Shown here in pieces: positions 8,818 to 17,360 of a stretch of 50,406 nucleotides of DNA. The notes beneath the pieces are model-generated. The model ran no database searches. It was not told where the DNA came from and saw only the letters and a list, made by a program, of their open reading frames with translations. The position numbers and the translations under genes are program-made. Position 1 is the stretch's first letter. Each line of letters begins with the position of its first letter. Source of the DNA: JALORV01 sp035498175 (GTDB lineage: Bacteria > Pseudomonadota > Gammaproteobacteria > Burkholderiales > Burkholderiaceae_F); assembly GCA_035498175.1 (NCBI GenBank), contig DATKAJ010000036.1, positions 1-50,406 on the forward strand, read 5' to 3'.

Positions 8818-9687
8818 ATGGTTGCCAACGACACACCGGTGTCGGACGGCGTTGACGTGCGTGCGTTGAGCGCCCAGGACCTCGCGGCAGTGCAGGGGCT
8901 GTCCACGGAGGTACGGTGGCCGCATCGCGTGAGCGACTGGGAGCAGGCGCTGCGCCACGGCGAAGGCCTGGTCGCTGAACGCGACGGCAAGGTGATCGGC
9001 GCTGGGGCGCGCTGGCGCTGGGATCCGCGGCACGCGACGATCGGCATGGTGATCGTCGCGCCCGCCTACCAGGGCCGGCGCATCGGTCACCGGCTGATCA
9101 GTGAGCTGCTGCAGGGCCTCGAGGACTGCAGCGTGCTGCTGCACGCCACCGCCGACGGCCGCGGACTGTACGAGCGACTCGGGTTCGTGCGCGTCGGCGA
9201 AGTGCGGCAGCATCAAGGTACAGCGCTGCCGTCGCCGCCGATTGCGCTCGATGCGGGCTGGCGGCTGCGACCGGCAGGGCAGGCCGACCTCGAAGCACTC
9301 GCGATGCTGGACGCGCAGGCGCGCGGCATGCCACGGCGAGAACTGATCGCCGATCTGTTCGCCAGCGCCGAGGCTACCGTCGTGCTGGGCTACGAGGATC
9401 GCGCGCGCGGCTTCGGCATGCTGCGCCGCTTCGGCCGCGGCCACTTGATCGGGCCGGTGGTTGCCGCGGACGCCACCGGCGCAAAGGCGCTTATTGCGCA
9501 CCTGTCCGGCATGAATGCCGGGCGCTTCACGCGCATCGACATCGATTTCGCCACTGGACTGGGCGAATGGCTGGAAAGCCTCGGCCTGATGCGCGTCGAC
9601 GCGCCCACGACGATGGTTCGCGGTCCGGCGCTGGCGACGTCGCCCGACGCGCGGCTCTTTGCGATCGCCACCCAGGCGCTGGGGTGA
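8818..9687 (+). CDS. GNAT family N-acetyltransferase with two tandem GNAT-like domains
   Basis: This protein of 289 residues probably transfers an acetyl group from acetyl-CoA to an amine. The N-terminal half shows the GNAT acetyl-CoA loop as VAPAYQGRRIGHRLI (Q/R-x-x-G-x-G/A pattern near residues 82-95) and the terminal GLYERLGFVRVGE block near 115-128. A second, weaker GNAT-like unit follows (RLRPAGQADLEALAMLDAQ from about 145), ending near the C-terminus. ATG 8818 is chosen because GGAG at 8805-8808 is nine bases away; the in-frame ATG at 8803 has its only AGGG too close. The stop is one base before the GTG start of the reductase gene, so the two are co-transcribed. Confidence 0.85.
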   Translation: MVANDTPVSDGVDVRALSAQDLAAVQGLSTEVRWPHRVSDWEQALRHGEGLVAERDGKVIGAGARWRWDPRHATIGMVIVAPAYQGRRIGHRLISELLQGLEDCSVLLHATADGRGLYERLGFVRVGEVRQHQGTALPSPPIALDAGWRLRPAGQADLEALAMLDAQARGMPRRELIADLFASAEATVVLGYEDRARGFGMLRRFGRGHLIGPVVAADATGAKALIAHLSGMNAGRFTRIDIDFATGLGEWLESLGLMRVDAPTTMVRGPALATSPDARLFAIATQALG

Positions 9688-9688
9688 C

Positions 9689-10618
9689 GTGGAGGTCTTC
9701 GTCTACAAGGCGGACCCCGAGCGCGGCCGGAAATGGGCTGAGGTCTTTTGCCGCGAAGCGCCGGAAATCGACTTCCGAATCTGGCCCGACGTCGGTGACC
9801 CGCTGCGTGTGCGTTACCTCGCCGCGTGGGAGCCGCCGAGCGACATCTGCACGCGCTTCCCCAACCTGAAGCTGTTGTTTTCCACCGGCGCCGGCATCGA
9901 CCAGTTCGACCTTGCAACGTTGCCGTCCCAACTGCCGGTGCTGCGCATGATCGAACCCGGCATTGTCGGCGGCATGGTCGAGTACGTCGCCCATGCGGTG
10001 CTCGACCTGCATCGCGACATGCCGGCGTACCGACGCGCGCAGCAGCGCTGCCAATGGCAGCCGCTTCCGGTGAGGATGGCTTCCGATCGCCGGGTCGGCG
10101 TGCTTGGGCTGGGTTCGCTCGGCCAGGCGGTGCTGGCGCAACTCGTCGCGCTCGGGTTCCAGTGCGCCGGCTGGAGCCGCTCGCGCCACGCGATCGACCG
10201 CGCGCGCTGCTTTGCCGGCGAAGCCGAACTGCCCGAGTTTCTGGGCGGCGCCGAGATTCTGGTATGCCTGCTGCCGCTGACGGCGGAAACCCGCGGCTTC
10301 CTGAACGGGGCGCTGTTCGCGCAGTTGCCGCAGGGGGCGGCGCTGGTGCACGTCGGCCGCGGGCCGCAGCTCGTCGTCCCGGACCTGTTGACGGCGCTCG
10401 AAGTTGGTCGCCTGGCCGAGGCGGTGCTGGACGTCACCGACCCCGAACCCTTGCCACCCGCGCACCCGCTGTGGGCGCACGAACGCGTGCGCATCACGCC
10501 GCACATCGCGAGCCAGACGCAGCCGGCGACCGCCGCGCACGCCGTGCTCGACAACCTGCGCCGCTTTGCCCGAGGCGAGTCGCTGCTGGGGCTGGTCGAT
10601 CGATCCCGCGGCTACTGA
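9689..10618 (+). CDS. ghrA: Glyoxylate/hydroxypyruvate reductase A (D-2-hydroxyacid dehydrogenase family)
   Basis: This soluble NAD(P)H-dependent reductase converts glyoxylate or hydroxypyruvate to the hydroxyacid. The GTG start at 9689 gives 309 residues, close to the usual 310-315 of GhrA; an open frame from ATG 9659 would reach into the preceding gene. The NAD-binding loop is VGVLGLGSLGQAV near residues 135-147. The catalytic Arg is in HVGRGPQLV, the Glu in VTDPEPLP and the His in ITPHIAS. The start is one base after the stop of the GNAT gene, with GGGGTGA serving as ribosome site. Its presence in the amine island suggests that a two- or three-carbon oxoacid is produced there, which is inference. 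Confidence 0.9.
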   Translation: MEVFVYKADPERGRKWAEVFCREAPEIDFRIWPDVGDPLRVRYLAAWEPPSDICTRFPNLKLLFSTGAGIDQFDLATLPSQLPVLRMIEPGIVGGMVEYVAHAVLDLHRDMPAYRRAQQRCQWQPLPVRMASDRRVGVLGLGSLGQAVLAQLVALGFQCAGWSRSRHAIDRARCFAGEAELPEFLGGAEILVCLLPLTAETRGFLNGALFAQLPQGAALVHVGRGPQLVVPDLLTALEVGRLAEAVLDVTDPEPLPPAHPLWAHERVRITPHIASQTQPATAAHAVLDNLRRFARGESLLGLVDRSRGY

Positions 10619-10741
10619 ACCACGCGCGACCGGCGCCTGGCCGAGCCGATCACGCAGGCGGGCCGCCGCGACGACGGCAACGCGCGGCGGTCGGCGCCGG
10701 GCACGCGGCGCGACGCGATGGCAGTGGCCCGGCGTCGCGGC

Positions 10742-12109
10742 TCACGCCTGCGGCTTGATGTTCTGGTTGACACGGAAGAGGTTGCCTGGATCGTATTTCG
10801 CCTTGATCGAGGCAAGCCGCCGGTAGTTATCACCGTAGCTCAGTTCGACGCGGTTCTCCGCCTCGTCGGCGTCCATGAAGTTGACGTACGCGCCCTTCTG
10901 GTTGAACGGATGGACCGCTTCCCAATAGGCACGCCCCCAGCTCTTTAGCGCCTGAGCGTCTTTCGGATCAGGGCTGATCCCGGCGATCACCATCGAGAAC
11001 GACGCGTCGCGTGCGCTCCACGGCGTCGCGTCTTTGGCGACGCGCCGAACGGCGCCGTCGATCGGGTAAAGGTGCATCAGGCAGAGCGGGGTGGGTGCCT
11101 TCAGCGCGTTCGCGACATGCGCGTTGATCGCCTCGTCGGGCAGTGCCTTGACGAAGTCGCCCTTCCAGTACCACTGCAGACCCTTTGGGAAGAATGGATC
11201 GAACAGACTGTTGATGGCAGTCCACGGCATCTCGCCCATCCAGTTGAAGAGGGGGGCAGGCAGCTTGTCGAGCAGAGAGGCCATAAGCTTCTGCCCGTCC
11301 ACAATCGGCCCGTTGAACGCACCGATAAGGGCGCACGCACGCTTGTTCCAGTGCTCCTTTGGGAAGGGATCGGTCGGAGGCACAGTCTTGAGTCCGACAA
11401 ACAAACCCAGTTCTTCCGGGGCCTTGGCGATGAAGTCTCGGTAGGCCGCCATCACCTGCCGGGCGTCCTTCGCATCCCAGAAGACCGGACCGGCGAAGAC
11501 CATTCTGGCCGGGTGGGCCTGGAACAGGAAGCTCGTCACCACGCCGAAGTTGCCGCCACCCCCGCGCACCGCCCAGAAAAGGTCCGCGTGCTGATCTTTG
11601 TTTGCCGTGACAAAAGTGCCATCGGCCAGCACCACATCGACCTCGAGCAGGTTGTCGACCGAGAGGCCATGTTTGCGCGTGAGATAGCCGGTTCCTCCAC
11701 CCAGGGTCAGGCCGGCCACGCCGGTGCTGCCGACGATGCCGAGCGGGACGGCGAGGCCGAAGGCGTGGGTCGCGTGATCGAGATCCGCTGCCGTGCAGCC
11801 CGGCTCGACACGCGCAGTGCGGGTTGCCGGATCGACGCGCACGCTTCGCATCTGCGACAGGTCGATCACCAGCCCGTCGTCGCAGCTGCCGAAACCGGGG
11901 CCGCTGTGTCCGCCCCCGCGGATCGCGACGCGCAGCTTGTTGTCGCGCGCGTAATTGACCGCCGCAATCACATCGGCTGCATCGGTGCAGCACGCGATCA
12001 GCTTCGGCCGCCGGTCGATCATTCCGTTGTAGAGCGCTCGCGCCTCGTCGTAGTCCTTGTCCGACGGCCCAATCATCCTTCCGCGAAATCCCTGGATTGC
12101 ATCGCCCAT
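10742..12109 (-). CDS. FAD-binding oxidoreductase, berberine-bridge-enzyme (BBE) type
   Basis: This 455-residue flavin oxidase of the PCMH/VAO fold acts on an unknown alcohol, sugar or amine. The FAD_binding_4 domain has IRGGGHSGPGFGS, where His68 is the usual site of 8-alpha covalent FAD attachment. It continues as VGSTGVAGLTLGGGTGYLTRKHGLSVDNLL. The second flavin-linking Cys found in bicovalent BBE enzymes is not present at the VGSTG position, so monocovalent FAD is expected. The C-terminus has the BBE signature VELSYGDNYRRLASIKAKYDPGNLFRVNQNI, abbreviated by its core YDPxNLFRxNQNI. ATG 12109 follows an AGGGAGG ribosome site, better than an upstream in-frame start. No signal peptide is seen. 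It converges with ghrA. Confidence 0.9.
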   Translation of the reverse strand: MGDAIQGFRGRMIGPSDKDYDEARALYNGMIDRRPKLIACCTDAADVIAAVNYARDNKLRVAIRGGGHSGPGFGSCDDGLVIDLSQMRSVRVDPATRTARVEPGCTAADLDHATHAFGLAVPLGIVGSTGVAGLTLGGGTGYLTRKHGLSVDNLLEVDVVLADGTFVTANKDQHADLFWAVRGGGGNFGVVTSFLFQAHPARMVFAGPVFWDAKDARQVMAAYRDFIAKAPEELGLFVGLKTVPPTDPFPKEHWNKRACALIGAFNGPIVDGQKLMASLLDKLPAPLFNWMGEMPWTAINSLFDPFFPKGLQWYWKGDFVKALPDEAINAHVANALKAPTPLCLMHLYPIDGAVRRVAKDATPWSARDASFSMVIAGISPDPKDAQALKSWGRAYWEAVHPFNQKGAYVNFMDADEAENRVELSYGDNYRRLASIKAKYDPGNLFRVNQNIKPQA

Positions 12110-12467
12110 GACTTTGCCTCCCTGAAAGGTTAGCCATCGCGCGCCCGGCCACACGAGGGCGGGCCGCGGCGGGTTCGAAAGAAAGTAGGCGTCGGGCAAT
12201 GACTTAGGGATCGCGCCTATGTGGGGTTGTTGGCGATCGTTGCCTTAGGGTGGGGACAGGCGACATGCCGTCCGCGGACACCTCGCCGGCCACCCGCGCC
12301 TCGAGTCGATAAGGCCGCGTCCACAGGATCGCAGCCGCGGCAGGATCTGCGGAAACGGCGCGCCACTTTGGCAGTAACAAGCCGGTCTTGAAGTGAAAGC
12401 AGCAGCACCGTTGCGGGACGCGCACTTAAGCTGCGGCCACTCGACACCTGCTGCTTCAGATCCGCCA
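12110..12467. other. Divergent intergenic region between FAD oxidase and aminotransferase
   Basis: No convincing gene is seen in these 358 bases. The short open frames on the minus strand (between about 12204 and 12502) are Arg/Ala/Pro-rich and have no ribosome site or recognisable domain. The region should carry the outward promoters of both flanking genes, but no clear -35/-10 pair could be picked. The aminotransferase start at 12468 has only a weak ribosome site. Confidence 0.4.
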
Positions 12468-13883
12468 ATGAGCCTCGCTGCTGCAATCCACGACACCGTC
12501 AACGATCACGATGCGCTGGTCGCCATCGACCGCACCCACCTCGTCCATCCCGTCGCCTCGTGGCGGCAGCACGAGAAGCGCGGCCCGCGCGTGCTCGCCT
12601 CGGCGCGCGGCGCGTGGCTGACCGACGACCTGGGCCACCAGGTCCTCGACGCCTTCGCCGGGCTGTGGTGCGTCAACGTCGGCTATGGACAGGACAGCGT
12701 GGTGCAGGCTGCAACGCGGCAGATGCGCCAGTTGCCGTATGCGACCGGCTATTTCGACTTCGCCAGCGAGCCGGCGATCCGGCTGGCGGCAAAGCTCGCC
12801 GAGATCACGCCGCCGTCGCTGACGCGGGTGTATCTCACGCTGGGCGGCTCGGAAGCGGTCGATGCGGCGGTGCGCTTCATCATTCAGTACTGGAACAGCG
12901 TCGGCCGGCCGGGCAAGAAGCACTTCATTTCGCTGGAGCGCGGCTATCACGGCTCGTCATCCACCGGCGCTGGGCTCACCGCGCTGCCGGTGTTCCATCG
13001 CGGCTTCGACCTGCCGCTGCCGACGCAGCACTACATCGCTTCGCCCAATCCCTACCGCCACCCGCAGGGCGGCGATCCAGGGGCGCTGATTGCGGCGTCG
13101 GTCGCAGGGCTGCGCGCCAAGGTCGCCGAGCTTGGCGCCGATCACGTCGCTGCCTTCTTCTGCGAGCCGATCCAGGGCTCGGGTGGCGTGATCGTTCCGC
13201 CGCGGGGCTGGTTGAAGGCGATGCGCGAGGCGGCGCGCGAACTCGGCATCCTGTTCGTCGTCGACGAAGTGATCACGGGTTTTGGTCGCACCGGGCCGAT
13301 GTTTGCCTGCGAGTCCGAGGGCGTCGATCCCGACCTGATGATTCTCGCCAAGGGGCTGACCTCCGGCTATGTGCCGATGGGTGCGACGATGCTCTCGGAA
13401 CGCATCTATGGGGCGATTGCTGACGGCGCCGCCGAGGGCGTGCCGATTGGCCACGGGGCAACCTACTCAGCGCATCCGGTTTCCGCGGCAGTGGCGCTGG
13501 AAGTGCTCAGGCTGTACGACGAAGGCGGCGTGCTCGCCAACGCGCAGCGTGTCGCGCCGTTGTTCGGTGCAGGGCTCGACGCACTGCGCGAGCACCCGCT
13601 CGTCGGCGATGCGCGCCATCGCGGCCTGCTCGGCGCGCTCGAACTGGTCAGCGACAAGGCGAGCAAGCGCAGCTTCGATCCGGCGCTGGGCCTGCCGGAC
13701 CGCATCTTCGCGGCGGCCTGGCGCAACGGCGTCGTGTTCAGGTGCTTCGGCGACGGCATCCTCGGCTTTGCTCCGGCGCTGACCTACGGCGAAGGTGATT
13801 TCGAGCAGTTGTTCGCCCGCTTGGGCAGGACGCTGAACGACGTGCTGGCTGCGCCCGAGGTGCGCGCCGCGCTCGCCGGCTGA
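12468..13883 (+). CDS. Class III PLP-dependent aminotransferase (omega-amino acid/diamine : pyruvate type)
   Basis: This 471-residue soluble enzyme moves an amino group from an amine or omega-amino acid to a keto acid. PLP-binding features are all present: GSEAVDAA (phosphate loop near 127-134), the aromatic contact in RGYHGSS near 158-164, Asp266 in FVVDEVITGFGRTG, and the Schiff-base Lys295 in LAKGLTSGYVPMGA. The length and the WCVNVGYG and GHGATYSAHPV blocks place it with putrescine/beta-alanine/taurine-type pyruvate aminotransferases, for example SpuC-like. An upstream in-frame ATG at 12393 adds 25 residues with no similarity. It is followed by an Lrp-family regulator and an HcnABC-like dehydrogenase on the same strand. 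It offers a second deamination route beside the PuuB-like oxidase. Confidence 0.9.
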   Translation: MSLAAAIHDTVNDHDALVAIDRTHLVHPVASWRQHEKRGPRVLASARGAWLTDDLGHQVLDAFAGLWCVNVGYGQDSVVQAATRQMRQLPYATGYFDFASEPAIRLAAKLAEITPPSLTRVYLTLGGSEAVDAAVRFIIQYWNSVGRPGKKHFISLERGYHGSSSTGAGLTALPVFHRGFDLPLPTQHYIASPNPYRHPQGGDPGALIAASVAGLRAKVAELGADHVAAFFCEPIQGSGGVIVPPRGWLKAMREAARELGILFVVDEVITGFGRTGPMFACESEGVDPDLMILAKGLTSGYVPMGATMLSERIYGAIADGAAEGVPIGHGATYSAHPVSAAVALEVLRLYDEGGVLANAQRVAPLFGAGLDALREHPLVGDARHRGLLGALELVSDKASKRSFDPALGLPDRIFAAAWRNGVVFRCFGDGILGFAPALTYGEGDFEQLFARLGRTLNDVLAAPEVRAALAG

Positions 13884-13896
13884 AAGGCTTCCGCTA

Positions 13897-13924
13897 TTGC
13901 GCCCCGGGTCGGCTGGGACACAAT
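13897..13924 (+). promoter_or_regulatory. Candidate sigma70 promoter for the Lrp-hcnABC-like operon
   Basis: The sequence shows TTGCGC (13897-13902), a 16-base spacer and CACAAT (13919-13924), about 31 bases before the ATG at 13956. Each hexamer matches four of six consensus bases. Its position in the only gap between the aminotransferase and the regulator supports it. It is a weak match by itself and has not been tested. Confidence 0.35.
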
Positions 13925-13955
13925 CTCCATCCCGACGTCGACCCTCGCCAACGCC

Positions 13956-14450
13956 ATGGCAGAAGCCTTCAAGCTCGACCGCATCGACCTGCGCATCCTG
14001 GCCCAGCTGCAGAAGAACGGCCGCATCACGAACGTCGATCTCGCCGACGCGGTGGCGCTTTCGCCCAGCCCCTGTCTGATTCGCGTCAAACGTCTCGAGC
14101 AGGCGGGTTACATCAGCGGCTACGGCGCGCACCTGCGGCTGGAGAAGCTTGGTGACACGCTAAGCGTGTTCACGGAGGTCACACTGACCGACCATCACCG
14201 CGAGGACTTCATCCGCTTCGAGACGGCGATCCGCCAGATTGACGAGATCCTCGAGTGCCATCTCGTCAGTGGCGGCTACGACTATCTGCTGCGGTTCCTG
14301 ACGCGCGGGGTTAACCACTACCAGGAAATCATCGAAGGCCTGCTCGAGCGCAACATCGGCATCGAGAAGTACTTCAGCTACATCGTCATAAAGTCGCCCT
14401 TCGTCAAGACGCACTGCCCCATCGAGAAACTCTTTCCCGAGCTGCGCTGA
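13956..14450 (+). CDS. Lrp/AsnC family transcriptional regulator
   Basis: This 164-residue DNA-binding regulator has an N-terminal winged helix-turn-helix (LDRIDLRILAQLQKNGRITNVDLADAV at about 7-33 by its core LDxxDxxILxxLQxxGR, then LSPSPCLIRVKRLEQAGYI). It is followed by a C-terminal RAM/AsnC ligand-binding domain with the typical GGYDYLLRF motif near 108-116. Members sense amino acids and usually act on adjacent genes. Its stop is immediately followed by the ATG of the [2Fe-2S] subunit gene, so it is likely co-transcribed with the HcnABC-like genes and probably controls them and perhaps the aminotransferase. The effector is unknown. Confidence 0.93.
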   Translation: MAEAFKLDRIDLRILAQLQKNGRITNVDLADAVALSPSPCLIRVKRLEQAGYISGYGAHLRLEKLGDTLSVFTEVTLTDHHREDFIRFETAIRQIDEILECHLVSGGYDYLLRFLTRGVNHYQEIIEGLLERNIGIEKYFSYIVIKSPFVKTHCPIEKLFPELR

Positions 14451-14795
14451 ATGGATTCCCGCTTCGTCCGCCTTGCCGAGCGCGACCGTGCCACGGTCGA
14501 GGTTCGCATCGACGGCGCGCCTGTGCAGGCCCTTGCCGGCGACACGCTGCTGGTCGCGCTGCTGACGTGCGGCCGCCGGGTGCGCGACAGCGAGTTCGGC
14601 GATGGCCCGCGCGCCGGCTTCTGCCTGATGGGCGCCTGCCAGGACTGCTGGGTCTGGACCGAACGCGGCGAGCGCCTGCGCGCCTGCTCGACGCCGGTAC
14701 TGATGGGAATGTCGGTGCTGACGCAGCCGCCGGAGTCGCAGTGGCCGGAGACTCCTGACCTGCGCATGCTGCGGGCGGCGGAGCAGACAGAGTGA
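14451..14795 (+). CDS. [2Fe-2S]-binding subunit of an HcnA/opine-oxidase-type dehydrogenase
   Basis: This 114-residue ferredoxin-like protein of the Fer2_4 family is the small electron-transfer subunit of a three-part membrane-associated dehydrogenase. The cluster ligands are visible as Cys58, Cys63, Cys66 and Cys79 (C-x4-C-x2-C-x12-C in GFCLMGACQDCW and RACSTP). Known relatives are HcnA of the cyanide-producing glycine dehydrogenase, octopine/nopaline oxidase components and hydroxyproline dehydrogenase subunits. It starts directly after the stop of the Lrp gene and overlaps the next gene by four bases (GTGA), so translation is coupled. Hydrogen cyanide synthesis is not implied, because the family has many substrates. 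Confidence 0.88.
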   Translation: MDSRFVRLAERDRATVEVRIDGAPVQALAGDTLLVALLTCGRRVRDSEFGDGPRAGFCLMGACQDCWVWTERGERLRACSTPVLMGMSVLTQPPESQWPETPDLRMLRAAEQTE

Positions 14796-16183
14796 GCCTT
14801 GCGCCGCGCATGGTGGTCGTCGGCGCGGGTCCGGCCGGCGTGCGTGCCGCGCAGGCGCTGGTCGAAGCCGGCGTGCGCCCGGTGCTCGTCGACGAGGGGC
14901 AGCGCGACGGCGGCCAGATCTATCGACGGCAGCCCGAGGGCTTCACGCGCTCCTACGCCAGGCTCTATGGCAGCGAGGCGGACAAGGCGGCGCGACTCCA
15001 CCGCGATTTCGACGCGCTGCGCGGCCGCATCGATTACCGCGGCAACACGCTGGCGTGGAACATCACGTCCAATGAACTGCACGTTGTGCACGGGCAGCAC
15101 ACGGCGACTGTCCCGTTCGACGCGATCGTGATCTGCGCCGGTGCTGTCGACCGGCTGCTGCCCGTGCCGGGCTGGCAGCGCGCCGGCTGCTACAGCCTCG
15201 GCGCGGCGCAGATCGCGCTGAAGGCGCAGGCCTGCGCGATCGGCGCGCGCACGGTTTTCCTGGGCAGCGGTCCGCTGCTTTACCTCGCAGCCAAACAGTA
15301 CGTCGAGGCCGGGGCCGGCGTGGTTGCCGTGCTCGATACAGCGCCGTCGGCAAGATCGTGGGCGGCGATCTCCGGCCTGCTCGCCCGCCCGCGGCTCGCG
15401 CTGCGCGGGCTGGCGATGCTGCGCACGCTGCGCCGTGCCGGCGTGCCGCTGCTTACCGGCGTGCATCCGCTCGCCATTGACGGCGACAGCGAGGAGGGCG
15501 TCAGCGCGGTTCGCGTGCGCGATGCGCGCGGTATCGAGCATCGCTTCGACGCCGATGCGGTGGCAATCGGCTGGCACCTGCGGGCCGAGACGCAACTGGC
15601 GGATCTGGCGCGCTGCGAATTTGTCTTCGAGCCGCAGAGTCGACAATGGCTGCCGCGTATCGATGCCGACGGCCGCAGCAGCGTCAAGGGCGTGTACCTG
15701 GCCGGCGACGGTGCGCGCATCCTTGGCGCCGACGGCGCCGAGGCGGCGGGCCGCCTGGCCGCGCTGGCGGCCCTGGCCGATCTCGGCCACTCCACCGGGG
15801 CAGCGCTCTATGAGAAGGCCGCGGCGGAGTCGCGCCGGACGTTGCAGCGGATGGATCGCTTTCGTTCCGGCGTCATCAGCGCCTTCCCTTGGCCGCACGA
15901 GCACGCGGCGGCACTGCCGGACGATACGGTCGTCTGCCGCTGCGAAACCATCACCGCCGGCGAACTGCGCCGCAGCGTCGGTGAACTCGGCAGCCGTGAG
16001 GTCAACCGCGCCAAGGCCTTCAGCCGTGTCGGCATGGGCCGCTGCCAAGGTCGTTTCTGCGGCCACGCCGGCGCCGAGATCGTTGCCGCGGCCGCGGGCG
16101 TGCCGATCGAATCGGTCGGCCGGCTGCGCTCTCAGGCGCCCGTCAAGCCGCTGGTGATGAACGCGCGCGAGGTGCAGGCGTGA
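14792..16183 (+). CDS. HcnB/opine-oxidase-A-like FAD/[2Fe-2S] dehydrogenase subunit
   Basis: This 463-residue pyridine-nucleotide-disulfide-type flavoprotein starts with MVVVGAGPAGVRAAQALVEAG (FAD fold, residues 7-27). It has the DGGQIYRRQP block near 42-52 that is typical of HcnB, NoxA and OoxA subunits, and a second nucleotide fold around GARTVFLGSGPLLYLA near 150-165. The C-terminal 80 residues carry a BFD-like [2Fe-2S] module with VVCRCETIT and GMGRCQGRFCGHAG, giving C-x-C ... C-x4-C. It starts on a GTG that overlaps the stop of the small subunit and itself overlaps the start of the third subunit, so the three form one coupled unit. The substrate is probably an imino or amino acid but cannot be read from sequence. 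Confidence 0.9.
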   Translation: MSLAPRMVVVGAGPAGVRAAQALVEAGVRPVLVDEGQRDGGQIYRRQPEGFTRSYARLYGSEADKAARLHRDFDALRGRIDYRGNTLAWNITSNELHVVHGQHTATVPFDAIVICAGAVDRLLPVPGWQRAGCYSLGAAQIALKAQACAIGARTVFLGSGPLLYLAAKQYVEAGAGVVAVLDTAPSARSWAAISGLLARPRLALRGLAMLRTLRRAGVPLLTGVHPLAIDGDSEEGVSAVRVRDARGIEHRFDADAVAIGWHLRAETQLADLARCEFVFEPQSRQWLPRIDADGRSSVKGVYLAGDGARILGADGAEAAGRLAALAALADLGHSTGAALYEKAAAESRRTLQRMDRFRSGVISAFPWPHEHAAALPDDTVVCRCETITAGELRRSVGELGSREVNRAKAFSRVGMGRCQGRFCGHAGAEIVAAAAGVPIESVGRLRSQAPVKPLVMNAREVQA

Positions 16184-17328
16184 CGGCGGCGACGCACAGC
16201 GACGTGCTCGTGATCGGCGGCGGGCTGATGGGCACGTCGGCCGCCTTCTTCCTGCGCCGGCAGCATCGCCGTTCCGTGACGCTGCTCGAGCGTGAGCTGA
16301 TCGGCCGCCAGGCGAGCGGCACCAACTTCGGCAACGTGCGCCGTCAGGGCCGTGACCTGGCGCAGATTCCACTTGCAAACCGGGCCCGCGCGGTCTGGGG
16401 TCGGATCAAGGGACTGCTCGGCGAGGACCTGGAGTTCGTGCCGCACGGGCATCTGCGCGTCTGCTACACGGAGGCGCAGGCGGCCGTGCTGGAAACGTAC
16501 GCGCGCGAGGTCGGGCCACTCGGCCTCGAACTGAAACTGTTCACCGCCGAGGGGCTGCGCCGGCGCTGGGGCATCTTTTCGAATGAGATCGTGGCCGGCT
16601 CGCTGTCACCACGCGATGGCCACGCCAACCCGCGGCTCGCCGGCCCGGCCTTCGCACGCGCGGCGCAGCGCGATGGCGCGCGGGTGGTCGAACATGCGGA
16701 GGTGCTGCACGTCGAACGCGACGGCGGCGGCTTTGTCGCGCACACGGCCGGCGGCACGCACCACGGCGAGCAGTTGCTGGTCTGCTGCGGCGCGTGGTCG
16801 AACCGCATTGCAGCGGTGTTCGGCGAGCGCGTGCCGATGGAGGCGCGCGGGCCGCAGATGGGCGTGACCGAACCGCTGCCGTATGCGATCGGGCCGTCGA
16901 TCGGGCTGTCGTCGCCGATCGAAACCGAGGGACTGTACTTTCGCCAGATACGCCGCGGCAACGTCGTCTTCGGCGGCGGGCTGAAGGGGCCGGCGCTTAC
17001 CGATCAGATCCGTGCTTACGTGACGCCCGACAACACGCTGCGCCAGTTGCGCGAACTGCGGCGTTTCGTGCCTGCTTTCGCCAACGTGCAGCTGATCCGC
17101 GTCTGGAGCGGAATCGAGGGTTACACGATGGACTGGGCCCCGGTGGTCGGCGCCAGCGCGACCACCACCGGTCTCTACTACGCCTTCGGCTTCAACGGCG
17201 AAGGCTTCGCCATCGGCCCGGGCGTGGGCGAGGTGATGGCCGAGCTCATCGCGACCGGCGCGACGTCGACGCCGATCGAGGCGTTCTCCATCGGGCGCTT
17301 CGTCAAGGCCGCGCAGCGCGCGGCCTGA
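16180..17328 (+). CDS. HcnC/DAO-family FAD-dependent catalytic subunit
   Basis: This 382-residue D-amino-acid-oxidase-fold protein is the likely catalytic subunit of the three-part dehydrogenase. The FAD fold is VLVIGGGLMGTSAAFFLRRQ near residues 9-28, followed by LERELIGRQASGTNFGNVRRQGRD, whose A-S-G-x-N-x-G block positions the flavin. The C-terminal FGFNGEGFAIGPGVGE near 345-360 is the conserved FAD-proximal loop. It starts on a GTG overlapping the HcnB-like stop by four bases. HcnC, OoxB and hydroxyproline dehydrogenase subunits are the closest named relatives known to me. The gene order after Lrp suggests an amino-acid- or opine-induced catabolic enzyme. Confidence 0.9.
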   Translation: MTAATHSDVLVIGGGLMGTSAAFFLRRQHRRSVTLLERELIGRQASGTNFGNVRRQGRDLAQIPLANRARAVWGRIKGLLGEDLEFVPHGHLRVCYTEAQAAVLETYAREVGPLGLELKLFTAEGLRRRWGIFSNEIVAGSLSPRDGHANPRLAGPAFARAAQRDGARVVEHAEVLHVERDGGGFVAHTAGGTHHGEQLLVCCGAWSNRIAAVFGERVPMEARGPQMGVTEPLPYAIGPSIGLSSPIETEGLYFRQIRRGNVVFGGGLKGPALTDQIRAYVTPDNTLRQLRELRRFVPAFANVQLIRVWSGIEGYTMDWAPVVGASATTTGLYYAFGFNGEGFAIGPGVGEVMAELIATGATSTPIEAFSIGRFVKAAQRAA

Positions 17329-17360
17329 GCGCTGCCCGTTGCTGGCGCAGCGCCGGCGCG

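Noticed and set aside
14378..16378. A 666-codon minus-strand open frame
   Set aside because: It mirrors the Lrp/HcnABC-like genes, which have clear cofactor motifs and overlapping starts and stops.
14451..17328. Hydrogen cyanide synthase call for the three-subunit flavin dehydrogenase
   Set aside because: The subunit layout is shared by opine, hydroxyproline and other amino-acid dehydrogenases, and the gene context points to catabolism. The specific name is not supported.
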